DNA of 64,000 bases from an uncultured Lachnospiraceae bacterium (GTDB lineage Bacteria > Bacillota > Clostridia > Lachnospirales > Lachnospiraceae), in the NCBI GenBank assembly GCA_910577105.1, contig CAJTMB010000006.1:55912-119911 (forward strand), read 5' to 3'. This document shows positions 43,557 through 52,397 of this stretch, one piece after another. Numbering within the stretch: the first letter of the stretch is position 1; the number at the start of each line of letters is the position of its first letter. The position numbers and the translations under genes were made by a program. Below the pieces are notes generated by a model. That model worked only from the letters and a program-made list of their open reading frames with translations. It was not told the DNA's origin and made no database searches.

Positions 43557-44391
43557 GTGATAAATAATTTTCAAAGCAGACCCCATCTCTGATGGGGATG
43601 CCTGCGGCGGCGGAACCTTCTGTACATGTGCGTATAAAGTCCGCCGATTTTTTAACGGATTCTTCAAAAGGTATGCCGTTTATGGCATCGGCAGCGATGA
43701 TGGAGGCAAATAAGTCTCCCGTGCCTGGCCGGGAAGGACCGCCGGCTTCCGTAGTATAGACGGAAGTTTGCGGGGAGGGCGTCAATGCAGAAAAATAATT
43801 ATGAAAGCAATTTTCCTGCATGATACCTGTAATAACAAGTTTGGACGGCCCCATTGCATGCAGCTTCTCGGTTGTTTTGGAAAGAAAATCATTATCGGGC
43901 ATCGACTTGGTATAGGGAGTATCCGTAAGAAGGCAGGCTTCTGTGAGGTTGGGGGTAATAATGTCCGCTAAAGGCAGGAGTTTTTTTAGGGAATCCACAT
44001 AAGATGGGGATACGGAGGAATAGCATGTTCCCGAGTCCCCCATGACGGGGTCCAGAATCACAATGGTTTCTCCGGCGCTTTTTTGCTTATCTATGAAATC
44101 AACAAGGATGGATACCTGGTCTTCATTTCCCAGAAAACCGCATAAAATACCGTCAAAATGCAGGTGGAGTTTTTCCCAGCAGGCAAAGTATTCCTGTAAG
44201 TGCGGGGTGTAATCCACCTTATGCCAGTAAGGAAAGGCCATGTGGTTGGAAAAAACAGCGCTGGGGACAGGGCAGGCCTGTATGCCCATCACGCTGACAA
44301 CAGGAATAGCCACTGCATGGGAGCAGCGGCCATAGCCCGTAAAGTCATTAATAATAGCAAGTTTTTTTGGCGTCTTGGTATGCAGATTCAT
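43543..44391 (-). CDS. pdxK: Pyridoxamine/pyridoxal kinase
   Basis: 282 residues of the ribokinase fold. It should phosphorylate vitamin B6 vitamers to the 5'-phosphates with ATP. Evidence: the PdxY/PdxK N-terminal signature INDFTGYGRCSHAVAIPVVS, the ILDPVMGDSG segment, and the catalytic GTGDLFAS motif near residue 240. Specificity for B6 over the related hydroxymethylpyrimidine kinase is by family resemblance. Its start overlaps the stop of the ECF S-component gene by 4 bases (ATGA), so uptake and phosphorylation of the same vitamin are coupled. Its 3' end overlaps the DUF4097 gene by 14 bases. Confidence 0.9.
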   Translation of the reverse strand: MNLHTKTPKKLAIINDFTGYGRCSHAVAIPVVSVMGIQACPVPSAVFSNHMAFPYWHKVDYTPHLQEYFACWEKLHLHFDGILCGFLGNEDQVSILVDFIDKQKSAGETIVILDPVMGDSGTCYSSVSPSYVDSLKKLLPLADIITPNLTEACLLTDTPYTKSMPDNDFLSKTTEKLHAMGPSKLVITGIMQENCFHNYFSALTPSPQTSVYTTEAGGPSRPGTGDLFASIIAADAINGIPFEESVKKSADFIRTCTEGSAAAGIPIRDGVCFENYLSLIGI

Positions 44392-45014
44392 AGTTCGCCT
44401 CTTTCTGCCCGATTTTTTGCCTGGTATCCATCCTGCAGGTTGTTTGCCATGATTCCGGATTTTAACAATGCCGGGCGCAAAGCCATATATACCGCAGTGG
44501 ATACGATGGCGGAGGTAAAGGCGTTGATGGATGAAGAAGCTATATTATAGACCAGTACCAGTTCGGCGGCAGGTTTTCCCAGAATGAGCAGTTTGTAGAA
44601 GTAGCCGATAAGCGGGTCAAATATCACATTGAAAAGCAGACCGCCTGTGGCAGCGGCAATTACCCATTTTAAGATGTCTGTTTTCTCCTTTTTCTGATTA
44701 ATTTTCCCAAATTTGTGGGCTATCATTCCGGTAATCAGGCCGATGCAGAATTTAAGCAGAAAAGTTTTAGGGGCATAAACAACGTAAACAGGGTCTAACA
44801 GGTCACCGATTGTCATGCCGATGGCGCCGCCCAGTCCTCCGTAAAAACCACCCAGGATAAGAGCGCCCGCCACGCAGACGGCATTGCCGAGGTGAATGGA
44901 GGTGGCATCGCCTCCGGGCAGTGTGATTTTAATTTGCAAAAAAGTAAATACAACATAGGACAACGCAGCAAAAACGCCTGTCAGTATCAGTTTCATTAAT
45001 TTATCATGTTTCAT
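44388..45014 (-). CDS. ECF transporter substrate-binding (S) component, probably for vitamin B6
   Basis: 208 residues with six membrane helices. The N-terminal helix LTGVFAALSYVVFTFLQIKI and the loop LGNAVCVAGALILGGFYGG contain the Ala-rich ECF-module docking pattern. S components give substrate specificity and share a common ATPase/EcfT module. Pairing with a pyridoxamine kinase in one overlapping unit suggests pyridoxine or pyridoxal as substrate (PdxU-like), an inference from context. It is divergent from the palindrome copy at 45152 and the zinc-ribbon gene. Confidence 0.88.
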   Translation of the reverse strand: MKHDKLMKLILTGVFAALSYVVFTFLQIKITLPGGDATSIHLGNAVCVAGALILGGFYGGLGGAIGMTIGDLLDPVYVVYAPKTFLLKFCIGLITGMIAHKFGKINQKKEKTDILKWVIAAATGGLLFNVIFDPLIGYFYKLLILGKPAAELVLVYNIASSSINAFTSAIVSTAVYMALRPALLKSGIMANNLQDGYQAKNRAERGEL

Positions 45015-45151
45015 GAATGAATCCTCTTCTGAATATGGTTATTTGATAATGTTTCAGCTATTATACCAAAGTCTGGATGCGTGAAAAGTACCAAAATGCA
45101 TTTTTTTGGCAATGCCACTTTTAACGGTTGTCCATATTATAACCGGTTTAC

Positions 45152-45336
45152 GACTCCGTATTTTGCATGGCGGCAGCCCCGGCGTGCAATTGATTCCATA
45201 AAGGACCGTGTAAAAACGCTGGTACTTGGAGGTTGTTTTTCAACCTCTTATGTACCACTGCGTTTTTACCCGAGCGGGAGCGCGTCCTGTTGGAACAATT
45301 GCACGCCGGGGCTGCCGCCATGCAAAATACGGAGTC
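45152..45336. repeat. 185-bp long palindrome (dispersed hairpin element), copy 2
   Basis: The arms 45152-45192 and 45296-45336 are perfect 41-base inverted repeats. The element keeps the order and inner pairings of the copy at 1831, with long shared blocks such as GGCAGCCCCGGCGTGCA, ATTCCATAAAGGACCGTG and TGTTGGAACAA. The innermost stem is different in sequence but still paired (AGGTTG with CAACCT). It also sits in a divergent intergenic region (45015-45437), between the ECF gene and the zinc-ribbon gene. The rest of that region has a GCGTGAAAAGTAC motif at 45079 and no gene. Confidence 0.95.
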
Positions 45337-45437
45337 TCCGCAAAACCAAAGATTGACGAATATTGCCAAAAAGTATATAATAAAAATTAATGGTTTAACA
45401 ATCATAAAAAAGACAAATAAGAAGGAGGGTTTAAAAA

Positions 45438-46007
45438 ATGGAAAAAGGTAAATTTGGTATCAGATTAGCGTTTTACGGCGTCGTTTCTTTTATTTTTGCA
45501 ATATTTGGGTGGACGACGGCGTTGATATTGCTGGCAGGAGTCGCTATTATAGGTGAAAAGAACGAATGGGCCGGCAGGCAGGCCATTCAGGCAATTTTTC
45601 TTGCCATGATTTCCGGCATTGTATCCGCATTTTTCGGGATTTTCAGTTTCTTCTACTCCATTCCGTTTTTCGGAAGTGTATGGGGAACGATTGTAGGCAT
45701 TATCGAAAGCCTGATTGAAATTGCAATTTTGGTATTTGCTATTATTGCAATCGTAAGAAACTCCAAAGGACAGGAAGCAAATGTACCTCTTGCAAGTAAA
45801 TTTGCACACTGGGCATATTGCAATGTGATTGCAAAACCCGTGTATCAGCAGCCTGTTTACCAGCAGCCGGTACAGCCCGCTGCTCCTGTACAGTCCGAAG
45901 CACCTGCACAGCCTGCGGCACCCGCAGCTGATGCCTGCAGTAACTGCGGCGCTCCTTTAAACGGCGCAGCATTCTGTACCAAATGCGGCACACCTGCTGC
46001 AAAATAG
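45438..46007 (+). CDS. Membrane protein with C-terminal zinc ribbon
   Basis: 189 residues. Three or four transmembrane helices span residues ~8-105 and resemble the DUF4870-like pattern (ERK-type loop, then RQAIQAIFLAM). A Pro/Gln/Ala-rich linker with tandem YQQPV units (about 134-143) leads to a zinc ribbon, CSNCGAP then CTKCGTP, at the C-terminus. AAGGAGGG lies before the ATG. It probably senses or docks a cytoplasmic partner, but the function is unknown. A T-box-valS unit follows, and a weak promoter for that lies between them, so cotranscription is not implied. Confidence 0.85.
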   Translation: MEKGKFGIRLAFYGVVSFIFAIFGWTTALILLAGVAIIGEKNEWAGRQAIQAIFLAMISGIVSAFFGIFSFFYSIPFFGSVWGTIVGIIESLIEIAILVFAIIAIVRNSKGQEANVPLASKFAHWAYCNVIAKPVYQQPVYQQPVQPAAPVQSEAPAQPAAPAADACSNCGAPLNGAAFCTKCGTPAAK

Positions 46008-46046
46008 CATCTATACATAATACCGGCAGGTATGGACATAATATGC

Positions 46047-46074
46047 TTGCCTGACATAGTGAAAAGGTTATGAC
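46047..46074 (+). promoter_or_regulatory. Possible promoter of the valS T-box transcript
   Basis: TTGCCT (46047-46052), 16 bases, TATGAC (46069-46074), directly before the start of the T-box leader. Both boxes are weak. Confidence 0.35.
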
Positions 46075-46324
46075 AAAGAGGAGTACATATTACCCCTTGG
46101 CAGAGAGGAAGGCCCGGAGCAATCCGGCTGAAAGGCCATCCGAAGGAAGGGATATGGAAGGTAGTTTTGGAACCGGAAGGCAGAAACCAAGTAAGCTTTC
46201 ACGAATTGTCCCCGTTACAGGACAAGACTTTAGAAGAAGTCACTGAGGCAGCGTAAGCTGTAAACAAAGGTGGTACCGTGAGAAATCGCCCTTTGCTGAC
46301 AAACGTCAGTAAAGGGCTTTTTGT
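46075..46324 (+). promoter_or_regulatory. T-box leader of valS
   Basis: The T-box hallmark AAAGGTGGTACCGTG is at 46266-46280. It is followed by the terminator stem GCCCTTTGCTGAC (46288-46300) with GTCAGTAAAGGGC (46305-46317) and a T-run. An AGTA motif near 46084 and a GTA triplet at 46161-46163, after GGAAG, are candidate stem-I and specifier elements; GTA would be a valine codon. Uncharged tRNA-Val should stabilise the antiterminator and switch valS on. The specifier was placed by eye, not by folding. Confidence 0.93.
46288..46324 (+). terminator. T-box terminator stem before valS
   Basis: 13-base arms and a four-base loop, followed by a run of T broken by G. It competes with the antiterminator, which uses the GGTGGTACC region. 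Confidence 0.9.
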
Positions 46325-46355
46325 TTGGCACGAAACGCCGGAAATGGAGGAAAAA

Positions 46356-49016
46356 ATGAGCAAAGAAATGGCAAAGACCTATGACCCGAAGGGCATAGAG
46401 GACAGATTATATCAGAAGTGGATGGATAAAAGATATTTCCATGCAGAGGCAGACCCTGCCAAAACACCGTTTACCATTGTGATTCCGCCCCCCAATATCA
46501 CGGGGCAGCTGCACATGGGCCATGCGCTTGACAATACCATGCAGGATATTTTAATCCGTTTCAAGAGGATGCAGGGTTATAATGCGCTGTGGCAGCCCGG
46601 AACGGACCATGCCAGCATTGCAACAGAGGTGAAAATCATTGAAAAGTTAAAAGAAGAGGGCATTGACAAGCACGATTTGGGAAGGGAAAAATTCTTAGAG
46701 CGGGCATGGGACTGGAAAAGGGAGTACGGCGGCAGGATTATTTCCCAGTTGAAAAAGCTGGGTTCTTCCTGTGACTGGGAAAGGGAACGCTTCACCATGG
46801 ATGAGGGCTGCAACGAAGCCGTGACGGAAGTGTTCTGCAAGATGCATGAAAAGGGATGGATTTACAAAGGCTCCCGCATTATCAACTGGTGTCCGGTGTG
46901 CAATACCTCCATTTCCGATGCGGAAGTGGAATACGAAGAACAGGCGGGCCATTTATGGCATATCAAGTATCCGTTGTTAAATGACGACGGGACTGTTAGC
47001 AATGCCGAATTTCTGGAGTTTGCAACCACGCGTCCCGAAACCATGCTGGGTGATACGGCGGTTGCAGTGAACCCGGATGATGAAAGGTATAAACATCTTG
47101 TGGGCAGGAAAGTGCTTCTTCCCATTATCGGAAGAGAAATGCCTATTGTGGCGGACAGCTATGTGGATATGGAATTTGGAACGGGCGTGGTAAAGATTAC
47201 CCCGGCCCATGACCCTAACGATTTTGAAGTGGGCAAGCGCCATAACCTGCCCATTGTCAATATTATGAATGACGACGCCACCATCAACAAAAACGGCGGA
47301 AAATACGAGGGCATGGAGCGCTATGAGGCAAGGAAGGCAATCGTAAAAGAACTGGATGAGATGGGACTGTTGGTCAGGATAGAGGAGTATTCCCACAATG
47401 TAGGCACCCATGACCGCTGCAAGACCACCATCGAGCCGCTGGTAAAAGAGCAGTGGTTTGTAAAGATGGAGGAATTGATTAGGCCGGCAGTTAAGGCGAT
47501 AAAGAACGGGGAAATCAAGCTGATTCCCGAGCGCATGGAAAAGACTTATTTTAACTGGACGGACAACATCAGGGACTGGTGCATCAGCCGCCAGCTCTGG
47601 TGGGGACACAGGATTCCGGCATATTACTGTGATGAGTGCGGGGAAGTGGTTGTGGCAAAACAAAGCCCCGAGGTGTGCCCGAAGTGTGGAAGTACCCATT
47701 TTACGCAGGATGAGGATACGCTGGATACCTGGTTTTCTTCGGCGTTATGGCCTTTTTCCACTTTGGGATGGCCGAAGCAGACCAAAGACTTGGAATATTT
47801 TTATCCCACGGATGTGCTGGTAACGGGATATGACATTATATTTTTCTGGGTTATCCGCATGATTTTCTCCGGCTATGAGCAGATGGGAAAGAAGCCCTTT
47901 AAAACGGTGCTTTTCCATGGGCTTGTACGCGACAGTCAGGGAAGGAAGATGTCCAAATCCTTAGGAAACGGAATTGACCCGCTTGAAATCATTGACATGT
48001 ATGGTGCGGATGCTTTGCGCCTTACTCTGCTTACCGGAAATGCACCGGGCAATGACATGCGTTTTTATTATGAGAGGGTGGAATCCTGCAGGAATTTTGC
48101 AAACAAGGTTTGGAACGCTTCCCGCTTTATACTGATGAATATGGAAGGAAAAACGCTGCATGTGCCGGCAAAAGAAGAACTTGCGCCGGTTGACAAATGG
48201 ATTATCAGCAGGTTAAACAGCCTTGTCCGTGAAGCAACGGAGAACATGGAAAAATTTGAAATGGGCATTGCAGTGCAGAAAGTATACGATTTTATCTGGG
48301 ATGAGTTCTGTGACTGGTATATCGAAATGGTAAAACCGAGGCTTTACAACTCGGATGACGCGTCAAGCCGGAATGCAGCGCTTTATACCCTGAAAACCGT
48401 TCTTCTGGATGCCCTTAAACTGTTGCACCCCTTCATGCCGTTTATCACGGAAGAGATTTTCTGTACGCTGCAATCCGAGGAAGAGTCCATCATGATATCC
48501 TCTTGGCCGGTGTATGAGGAGGAACGATGCTATGAAAAAGAAGAGAAGGATATTGAAATTATCAAAGAGGCAGTACGCGGTATCAGGAACCTCAGGGCGG
48601 AAATGAATGTTGCGCAGGGAAGAAAAGCTTCCGTATATGTGGTGAGCAAAAACGGGGATGTCCGCAGCGCCTTTGAGGAAGGGAAACTGTTCGTTGCTTC
48701 CCTTGCATATGCCCCCGAAGTATTTGTGCAGGAAGACAAAGAAGGTATTGATGCTGATGCGGTATCCATGGTTATCCCGGACGCCACGTTATACATTCCT
48801 TTTGCGGAACTGGTGGATATCCGGCAGGAAACAGAGCGGCTGCAGAAAGAGGAAAAGCGTCTTCTCGGTGAAATTGCCCGTGCGGAAGGCATGTTGAAAA
48901 ACGAAAAGTTTTTGTCCAAAGCGCCCGAGGCAAAAGTGGCGGAAGAAAAGGCGAAGCTAACAAAGTACGCGGGAATGCTGGAACAGGTACGCGTGCGCCT
49001 GAAACAGTTGCAATAA
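46356..49016 (+). CDS. valS: Valyl-tRNA synthetase
   Basis: ValS charges tRNA-Val with valine and edits mischarged threonine. The 886-residue protein has the class I motifs PPPNITGQLHMGH with HMGH at 53-56, and KMSKS at 531-535. A connective editing domain lies between them, an anticodon-binding domain follows, and a C-terminal coiled coil (ERLQKEEKRLLGEIARAE) is typical of ValS. The start at 46356 follows GGAGG. An in-frame ATG 12 bases upstream and a longer frame into the leader are not supported by homology. It is controlled by the T-box leader and followed by folC. Confidence 0.98.
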   Translation: MSKEMAKTYDPKGIEDRLYQKWMDKRYFHAEADPAKTPFTIVIPPPNITGQLHMGHALDNTMQDILIRFKRMQGYNALWQPGTDHASIATEVKIIEKLKEEGIDKHDLGREKFLERAWDWKREYGGRIISQLKKLGSSCDWERERFTMDEGCNEAVTEVFCKMHEKGWIYKGSRIINWCPVCNTSISDAEVEYEEQAGHLWHIKYPLLNDDGTVSNAEFLEFATTRPETMLGDTAVAVNPDDERYKHLVGRKVLLPIIGREMPIVADSYVDMEFGTGVVKITPAHDPNDFEVGKRHNLPIVNIMNDDATINKNGGKYEGMERYEARKAIVKELDEMGLLVRIEEYSHNVGTHDRCKTTIEPLVKEQWFVKMEELIRPAVKAIKNGEIKLIPERMEKTYFNWTDNIRDWCISRQLWWGHRIPAYYCDECGEVVVAKQSPEVCPKCGSTHFTQDEDTLDTWFSSALWPFSTLGWPKQTKDLEYFYPTDVLVTGYDIIFFWVIRMIFSGYEQMGKKPFKTVLFHGLVRDSQGRKMSKSLGNGIDPLEIIDMYGADALRLTLLTGNAPGNDMRFYYERVESCRNFANKVWNASRFILMNMEGKTLHVPAKEELAPVDKWIISRLNSLVREATENMEKFEMGIAVQKVYDFIWDEFCDWYIEMVKPRLYNSDDASSRNAALYTLKTVLLDALKLLHPFMPFITEEIFCTLQSEEESIMISSWPVYEEERCYEKEEKDIEIIKEAVRGIRNLRAEMNVAQGRKASVYVVSKNGDVRSAFEEGKLFVASLAYAPEVFVQEDKEGIDADAVSMVIPDATLYIPFAELVDIRQETERLQKEEKRLLGEIARAEGMLKNEKFLSKAPEAKVAEEKAKLTKYAGMLEQVRVRLKQLQ

Positions 49017-49044
49017 GGTTTTTCACGCAAAGGTGGTCGCAGGT

Positions 49045-50352
49045 TTGGAAAAGAAGCGGATTAGCTGCTATGAAGAAGCAGTGGAGTATATATGCGGGAT
49101 ACCCCGGTTTACGAGTAAAAATACCATGGACGATATCAGGGCATTTTTGAGGAAACTGGGGAATCCCGGTGAGCGGATGAAAGTGATACATGTGGCCGGC
49201 ACAAACGGAAAAGGCTCCGTTTGTGCCTATTTGTGCGGAGTGTTAAGGAGCGCGGGGTATACAACCTGCCGATTTACTTCCCCACACTTGACGGACATTC
49301 GGGAGCGTTTCGTGATAAATGATAAAATTATCACAAAGGATGATTTTTTGGAGGCATTTTTAACCGTTTACGAGAATCTTTCATGGGAAAAACTGCGGGG
49401 AGAAGGCGGATACCATCCTACCTTTTTTGAATATTTGTTTTTTATGGCAATGCTTCTGTTTGAAAAAGCCCAAACAGATTACTGTGTTCTGGAAACGGGC
49501 CTTGGCGGCAGACTGGATGCCACAAATGCGGTATCCCGTAAGGATATGGCAATAATAACGCATCTGGGAATGGACCACATGGAATATCTGGGGAATTCCC
49601 CGGAAAAAATAGCGAAAGAAAAAGCGGGTATCATGCAGGAAGGTTCCCCTGTAGTTTTTTGGCAAACAGTGGAACAGGTCGACAAAGTTCTTTTTGAAGA
49701 GGCGGGAAAATTGAGCATTCCGGTGTTTTCCGTGTCGAAAAGTGACTACACATTCTTAACTTTTCATAATAAAAGCATTGATTTTTCTTATCAATCCCTT
49801 TATTATGATAGTGTTAGGCTGTGCGTGCATACCATGGCGAGGTATCAGATGGAAAACGCCGCACTGGCGCTTCGGGCGCTGGAGGTTTTGTTTGGTGACG
49901 GACGTCTGACCCCAAAGATAATGCAAAAGGGATTGCAGGATGTATTTTGGGCGGGACGCATGGAAGAGGTTAACCCCGGTGTATTTGTGGACGGTGCGCA
50001 CAATGAGGATGGCATCAGAGCCTTTTTGGAAACCGTGGCACAGGATGGATGCACATCACGCAGGCATCTGCTTTTCGGGGTTGTGCAGGATAAGGAATAC
50101 GGGCACATGATGGAGGAAATACTCTCTAGTAGATTGTTCTCCGACATTTCCCTGGTGCAGATAAAAAACGGCAGGGCGCTTACGGCTGACAAACTTTCGG
50201 AAGTGTTTACACAATTTACAGGGAAAGAGGCTGCCTGTTACCGCTCGGTCAGGGAGGCAGTTAAAGCAGTGCTTGACGCGAAAAAGGTTGATGAGCGGGT
50301 ATATATTGCAGGTTCCCTGTATCTGGTTGGAGAGATAAAGGAGTTGCTATGA
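49045..50352 (+). CDS. folC: Folylpolyglutamate synthase / dihydrofolate synthase
   Basis: FolC adds glutamate to dihydropteroate and folates. The 435-residue protein shows the Mur-ligase ATP loop AGTNGKGSVCAYL (about 54-66), the FTSPHL segment and the ETGLGGRLDATN omega-loop signature. The start is set at TTG 49045, because AAAGGTGG lies 8 bases upstream; a GTG at 49033 would be inside the ribosome site. It starts 28 bases after valS and is probably cotranscribed. It overlaps a small downstream gene by ATGA. Confidence 0.95.
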   Translation: MEKKRISCYEEAVEYICGIPRFTSKNTMDDIRAFLRKLGNPGERMKVIHVAGTNGKGSVCAYLCGVLRSAGYTTCRFTSPHLTDIRERFVINDKIITKDDFLEAFLTVYENLSWEKLRGEGGYHPTFFEYLFFMAMLLFEKAQTDYCVLETGLGGRLDATNAVSRKDMAIITHLGMDHMEYLGNSPEKIAKEKAGIMQEGSPVVFWQTVEQVDKVLFEEAGKLSIPVFSVSKSDYTFLTFHNKSIDFSYQSLYYDSVRLCVHTMARYQMENAALALRALEVLFGDGRLTPKIMQKGLQDVFWAGRMEEVNPGVFVDGAHNEDGIRAFLETVAQDGCTSRRHLLFGVVQDKEYGHMMEEILSSRLFSDISLVQIKNGRALTADKLSEVFTQFTGKEAACYRSVREAVKAVLDAKKVDERVYIAGSLYLVGEIKELL

Positions 50353-50498
50353 TTAACTTTGAGGAAGAACTGAAAAAATTTCATCCCAGCCTTGAGGTGG
50401 AGGATGCAGAAGAAGCCATATATAATCAGGATATTACGGATATGGCGGATATTTTAGTGAAAATGTTGAAAGAAACCAAGGTGGAAGAAGAGCTATGA
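50349..50498 (+). CDS. Small 49-residue acidic protein
   Basis: The ATG overlaps the folC stop as ATGA, and a GGAG site is inside the end of folC, so translation should be coupled. The 49 residues are acidic (many Glu and Asp) and predicted helical, for example NFEEELKKFHPSLEVEDAEE. No family recognised. The next gene begins 11 bases after its stop, which supports a real gene in the folC operon. Confidence 0.6.
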   Translation: MINFEEELKKFHPSLEVEDAEEAIYNQDITDMADILVKMLKETKVEEEL

Positions 50499-50509
50499 GG
50501 TAAGGTGGC

Positions 50510-51922
50510 ATGAGGTGTTATAACTGTGGCTGCCGTTTGTCTGAGCATGATTTCTGTACCAGTTGCGGCGCGGATGTTTCTCTTTATAAGAGAATACTGA
50601 GGGTGTCCAACATGTACTATAATGAAGGATTGGAGAAAGCCGGAGTCCGGGATTTGACCGGTGCGGTGACAAGTTTACGGCAGAGTTTAAAATTCGATAA
50701 AAACAATGTGGAAGCCAGAAATTTGCTGGGGCTTGTATATTTTGAAATGGGAGAAGTGGTTGCGGCCCTGAGTGAATGGGTTATCAGCAAGAACCTGCGC
50801 CCGCAGAAAAACATTGCAGACAGTTATATGGATATGGTCCAGAGCAATGGGGCAAGGCTGGATACCATTAACCAGACCATAAAGAAGTATAATCAGGCGC
50901 TGGTTTACTGTGCGCAGGACAGCAAGGACTTGGCAATTATCCAGCTGAAAAAAGTCTTGTCCCTTAACCCCAAGTTTATCAGGGCACATCAGCTGCTTGC
51001 TCTTTTGTATATTGACAGTGAGCAGTGGGAAAGGGCAAAGAGGGAGCTGGACAAGTGTTTCAGGATTGACAGCGGCAATACGCTTACTCTCCGCTATATG
51101 AAAGAAGTGGAGGGAATGCTGGTTCCCGACGAGAGCGGTAAAAGCAATGTGAAACGGGGTGGCAATGATGAAGTCATCCGTTATCAGAGTGACAATGAGA
51201 TTATTATTCAGCCGATGAATGTTAAGGAGCCGAAAAACAACAGCCTTGGTACTTTGTTTAATGTGGCTATCGGTCTCGTGCTTGGAATTGCATCCATGTT
51301 CTTTCTGATTTTGCCTGCTGCCGTTTCCGCTGAGCGTGAAAAAGCGCAGGAGGACCAAAGAAAGCTGAGTGAACAGATGGACATTAAGACGGCGACCATT
51401 GCGACCATGCAGCAGCAGATTGAAGATATGACGGCTGATAATCAGGCGCTTCATGAGGAGCTGGATGCCTATGTTGGCACGGACGGTACGCTGAAAACCA
51501 TAGACAATTTATTGGAGGGCGCTGCGGAATATCTGGTATCCGGGGATGCGCAGGCGACTGCCGTATATCTGGATGATATTGCGGCAAATGTGGATTTGGA
51601 GGAAACCTCCAAGGCTTTCATGCTTTTATATAATTCTCTGCTTGGGAAGATAGGGCCGGAAATGTCAGATTTCTACTATGCTTCCGGCAATGCCGCTTAT
51701 AAGGAAGAAAATTATCCCGAGGCCATCAAGGACCTTTTGAAGGCAGTGAGTTACAATCCTGAAAACGGGGATGCCCTTTTTATGCTTGGCAACGCGTACA
51801 GAGGAAACGGACAGAATACGGAGGCGATAGCAATATACGAAAAGGTGATTGCACTGCTGCCCGGAACAGAACGGGCAAGAAGGTCCCAGACATACATTAA
51901 CTCCCTGACGGAGAATGATTAG
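50510..51922 (+). CDS. Zinc-ribbon / TPR / membrane / coiled-coil / TPR protein
   Basis: 470 residues. A zinc ribbon of CYNCGCRL and CTSCGADV opens the protein (about 3-24). TPR-like helices follow (about 30-200; for example AVTSLRQSLKFDKNNVEARNLLGLVYFEMGE). A transmembrane helix lies near 248-268, a coiled coil near 270-325, and two or three further TPRs are at the C-terminus (AAYKEENYPEAIKDLLKAVSYNPENGDALFMLGNAY). It likely scaffolds a complex across the membrane. The ATG has AAGGTGG 5 bases upstream. A terminator follows before spoIIAA. The function is unknown. Confidence 0.85.
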   Translation: MRCYNCGCRLSEHDFCTSCGADVSLYKRILRVSNMYYNEGLEKAGVRDLTGAVTSLRQSLKFDKNNVEARNLLGLVYFEMGEVVAALSEWVISKNLRPQKNIADSYMDMVQSNGARLDTINQTIKKYNQALVYCAQDSKDLAIIQLKKVLSLNPKFIRAHQLLALLYIDSEQWERAKRELDKCFRIDSGNTLTLRYMKEVEGMLVPDESGKSNVKRGGNDEVIRYQSDNEIIIQPMNVKEPKNNSLGTLFNVAIGLVLGIASMFFLILPAAVSAEREKAQEDQRKLSEQMDIKTATIATMQQQIEDMTADNQALHEELDAYVGTDGTLKTIDNLLEGAAEYLVSGDAQATAVYLDDIAANVDLEETSKAFMLLYNSLLGKIGPEMSDFYYASGNAAYKEENYPEAIKDLLKAVSYNPENGDALFMLGNAYRGNGQNTEAIAIYEKVIALLPGTERARRSQTYINSLTEND

Positions 51923-51958
51923 TGTAGAAAGCACGGAAGAATGCATAAAACACGAAAG

Positions 51959-51989
51959 AGAACTTATAGGAAACTATAGGTTCTTTTTT
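51959..51989 (+). terminator. Intrinsic terminator before spoIIAA
   Basis: AGAACTTATAG (51959-51969) pairs with CTATAGGTTCT (51974-51984) with one G-U, followed by six T. The spoIIA genes start 38 bases later. Confidence 0.88.
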
Positions 51990-52026
51990 CTTTGAAAAAT
52001 GTCGAAAGGAGAGGAAAAAAAGGAAA

Positions 52027-52332
52027 ATGGATGATTTTCAAGTAATTGACAATTACCTTTGCGTAAAGCTTCCGGAAGAAGTGGACCATCACAAATCTGC
52101 CTATATCAGTGAAAATGCGGACAGGTTTATTTTAAAGGAACAGGTAAACAATGTGGTGTTTGACTTTGAAGATACGCGTTTTATGGATTCTTCCGGTATT
52201 GGAATTATCATGGGCAGGTATAAAAAAATAGCCTGTTTCGGGGGAAAAGTCTTTGCCATACACGCGGACAGACAGATAAAGAGGATACTGCATATGTCCG
52301 GACTGCATAAAATAATTGAGATAATGGAATAG
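52027..52332 (+). CDS. spoIIAA: Anti-sigma-F factor antagonist SpoIIAA
   Basis: A 101-residue STAS-domain protein. When unphosphorylated in the forespore it binds SpoIIAB and frees sigma-F. The phosphorylatable serine is in the DSSGIGIIMGRY motif, S58 or near it. AAAGGA lies 4 bases before the ATG, with AAGGAGAGG further up. The order spoIIAA-spoIIAB-sigF is standard, with 14 bases to the next start. No clear sigma-H promoter was found in the short space after the terminator. Confidence 0.96.
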   Translation: MDDFQVIDNYLCVKLPEEVDHHKSAYISENADRFILKEQVNNVVFDFEDTRFMDSSGIGIIMGRYKKIACFGGKVFAIHADRQIKRILHMSGLHKIIEIME

Positions 52333-52397
52333 GATGGAGGAACAACATGATAGAAATCAAACAAAAAGAAACCTGTGTGACTGAGGGAAGGGACAGT

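Noticed and set aside
51990..52026. Sigma-H promoter for spoIIAA
   Set aside because: No match of acceptable quality was found after the terminator; the promoter may be upstream or overlap the terminator.
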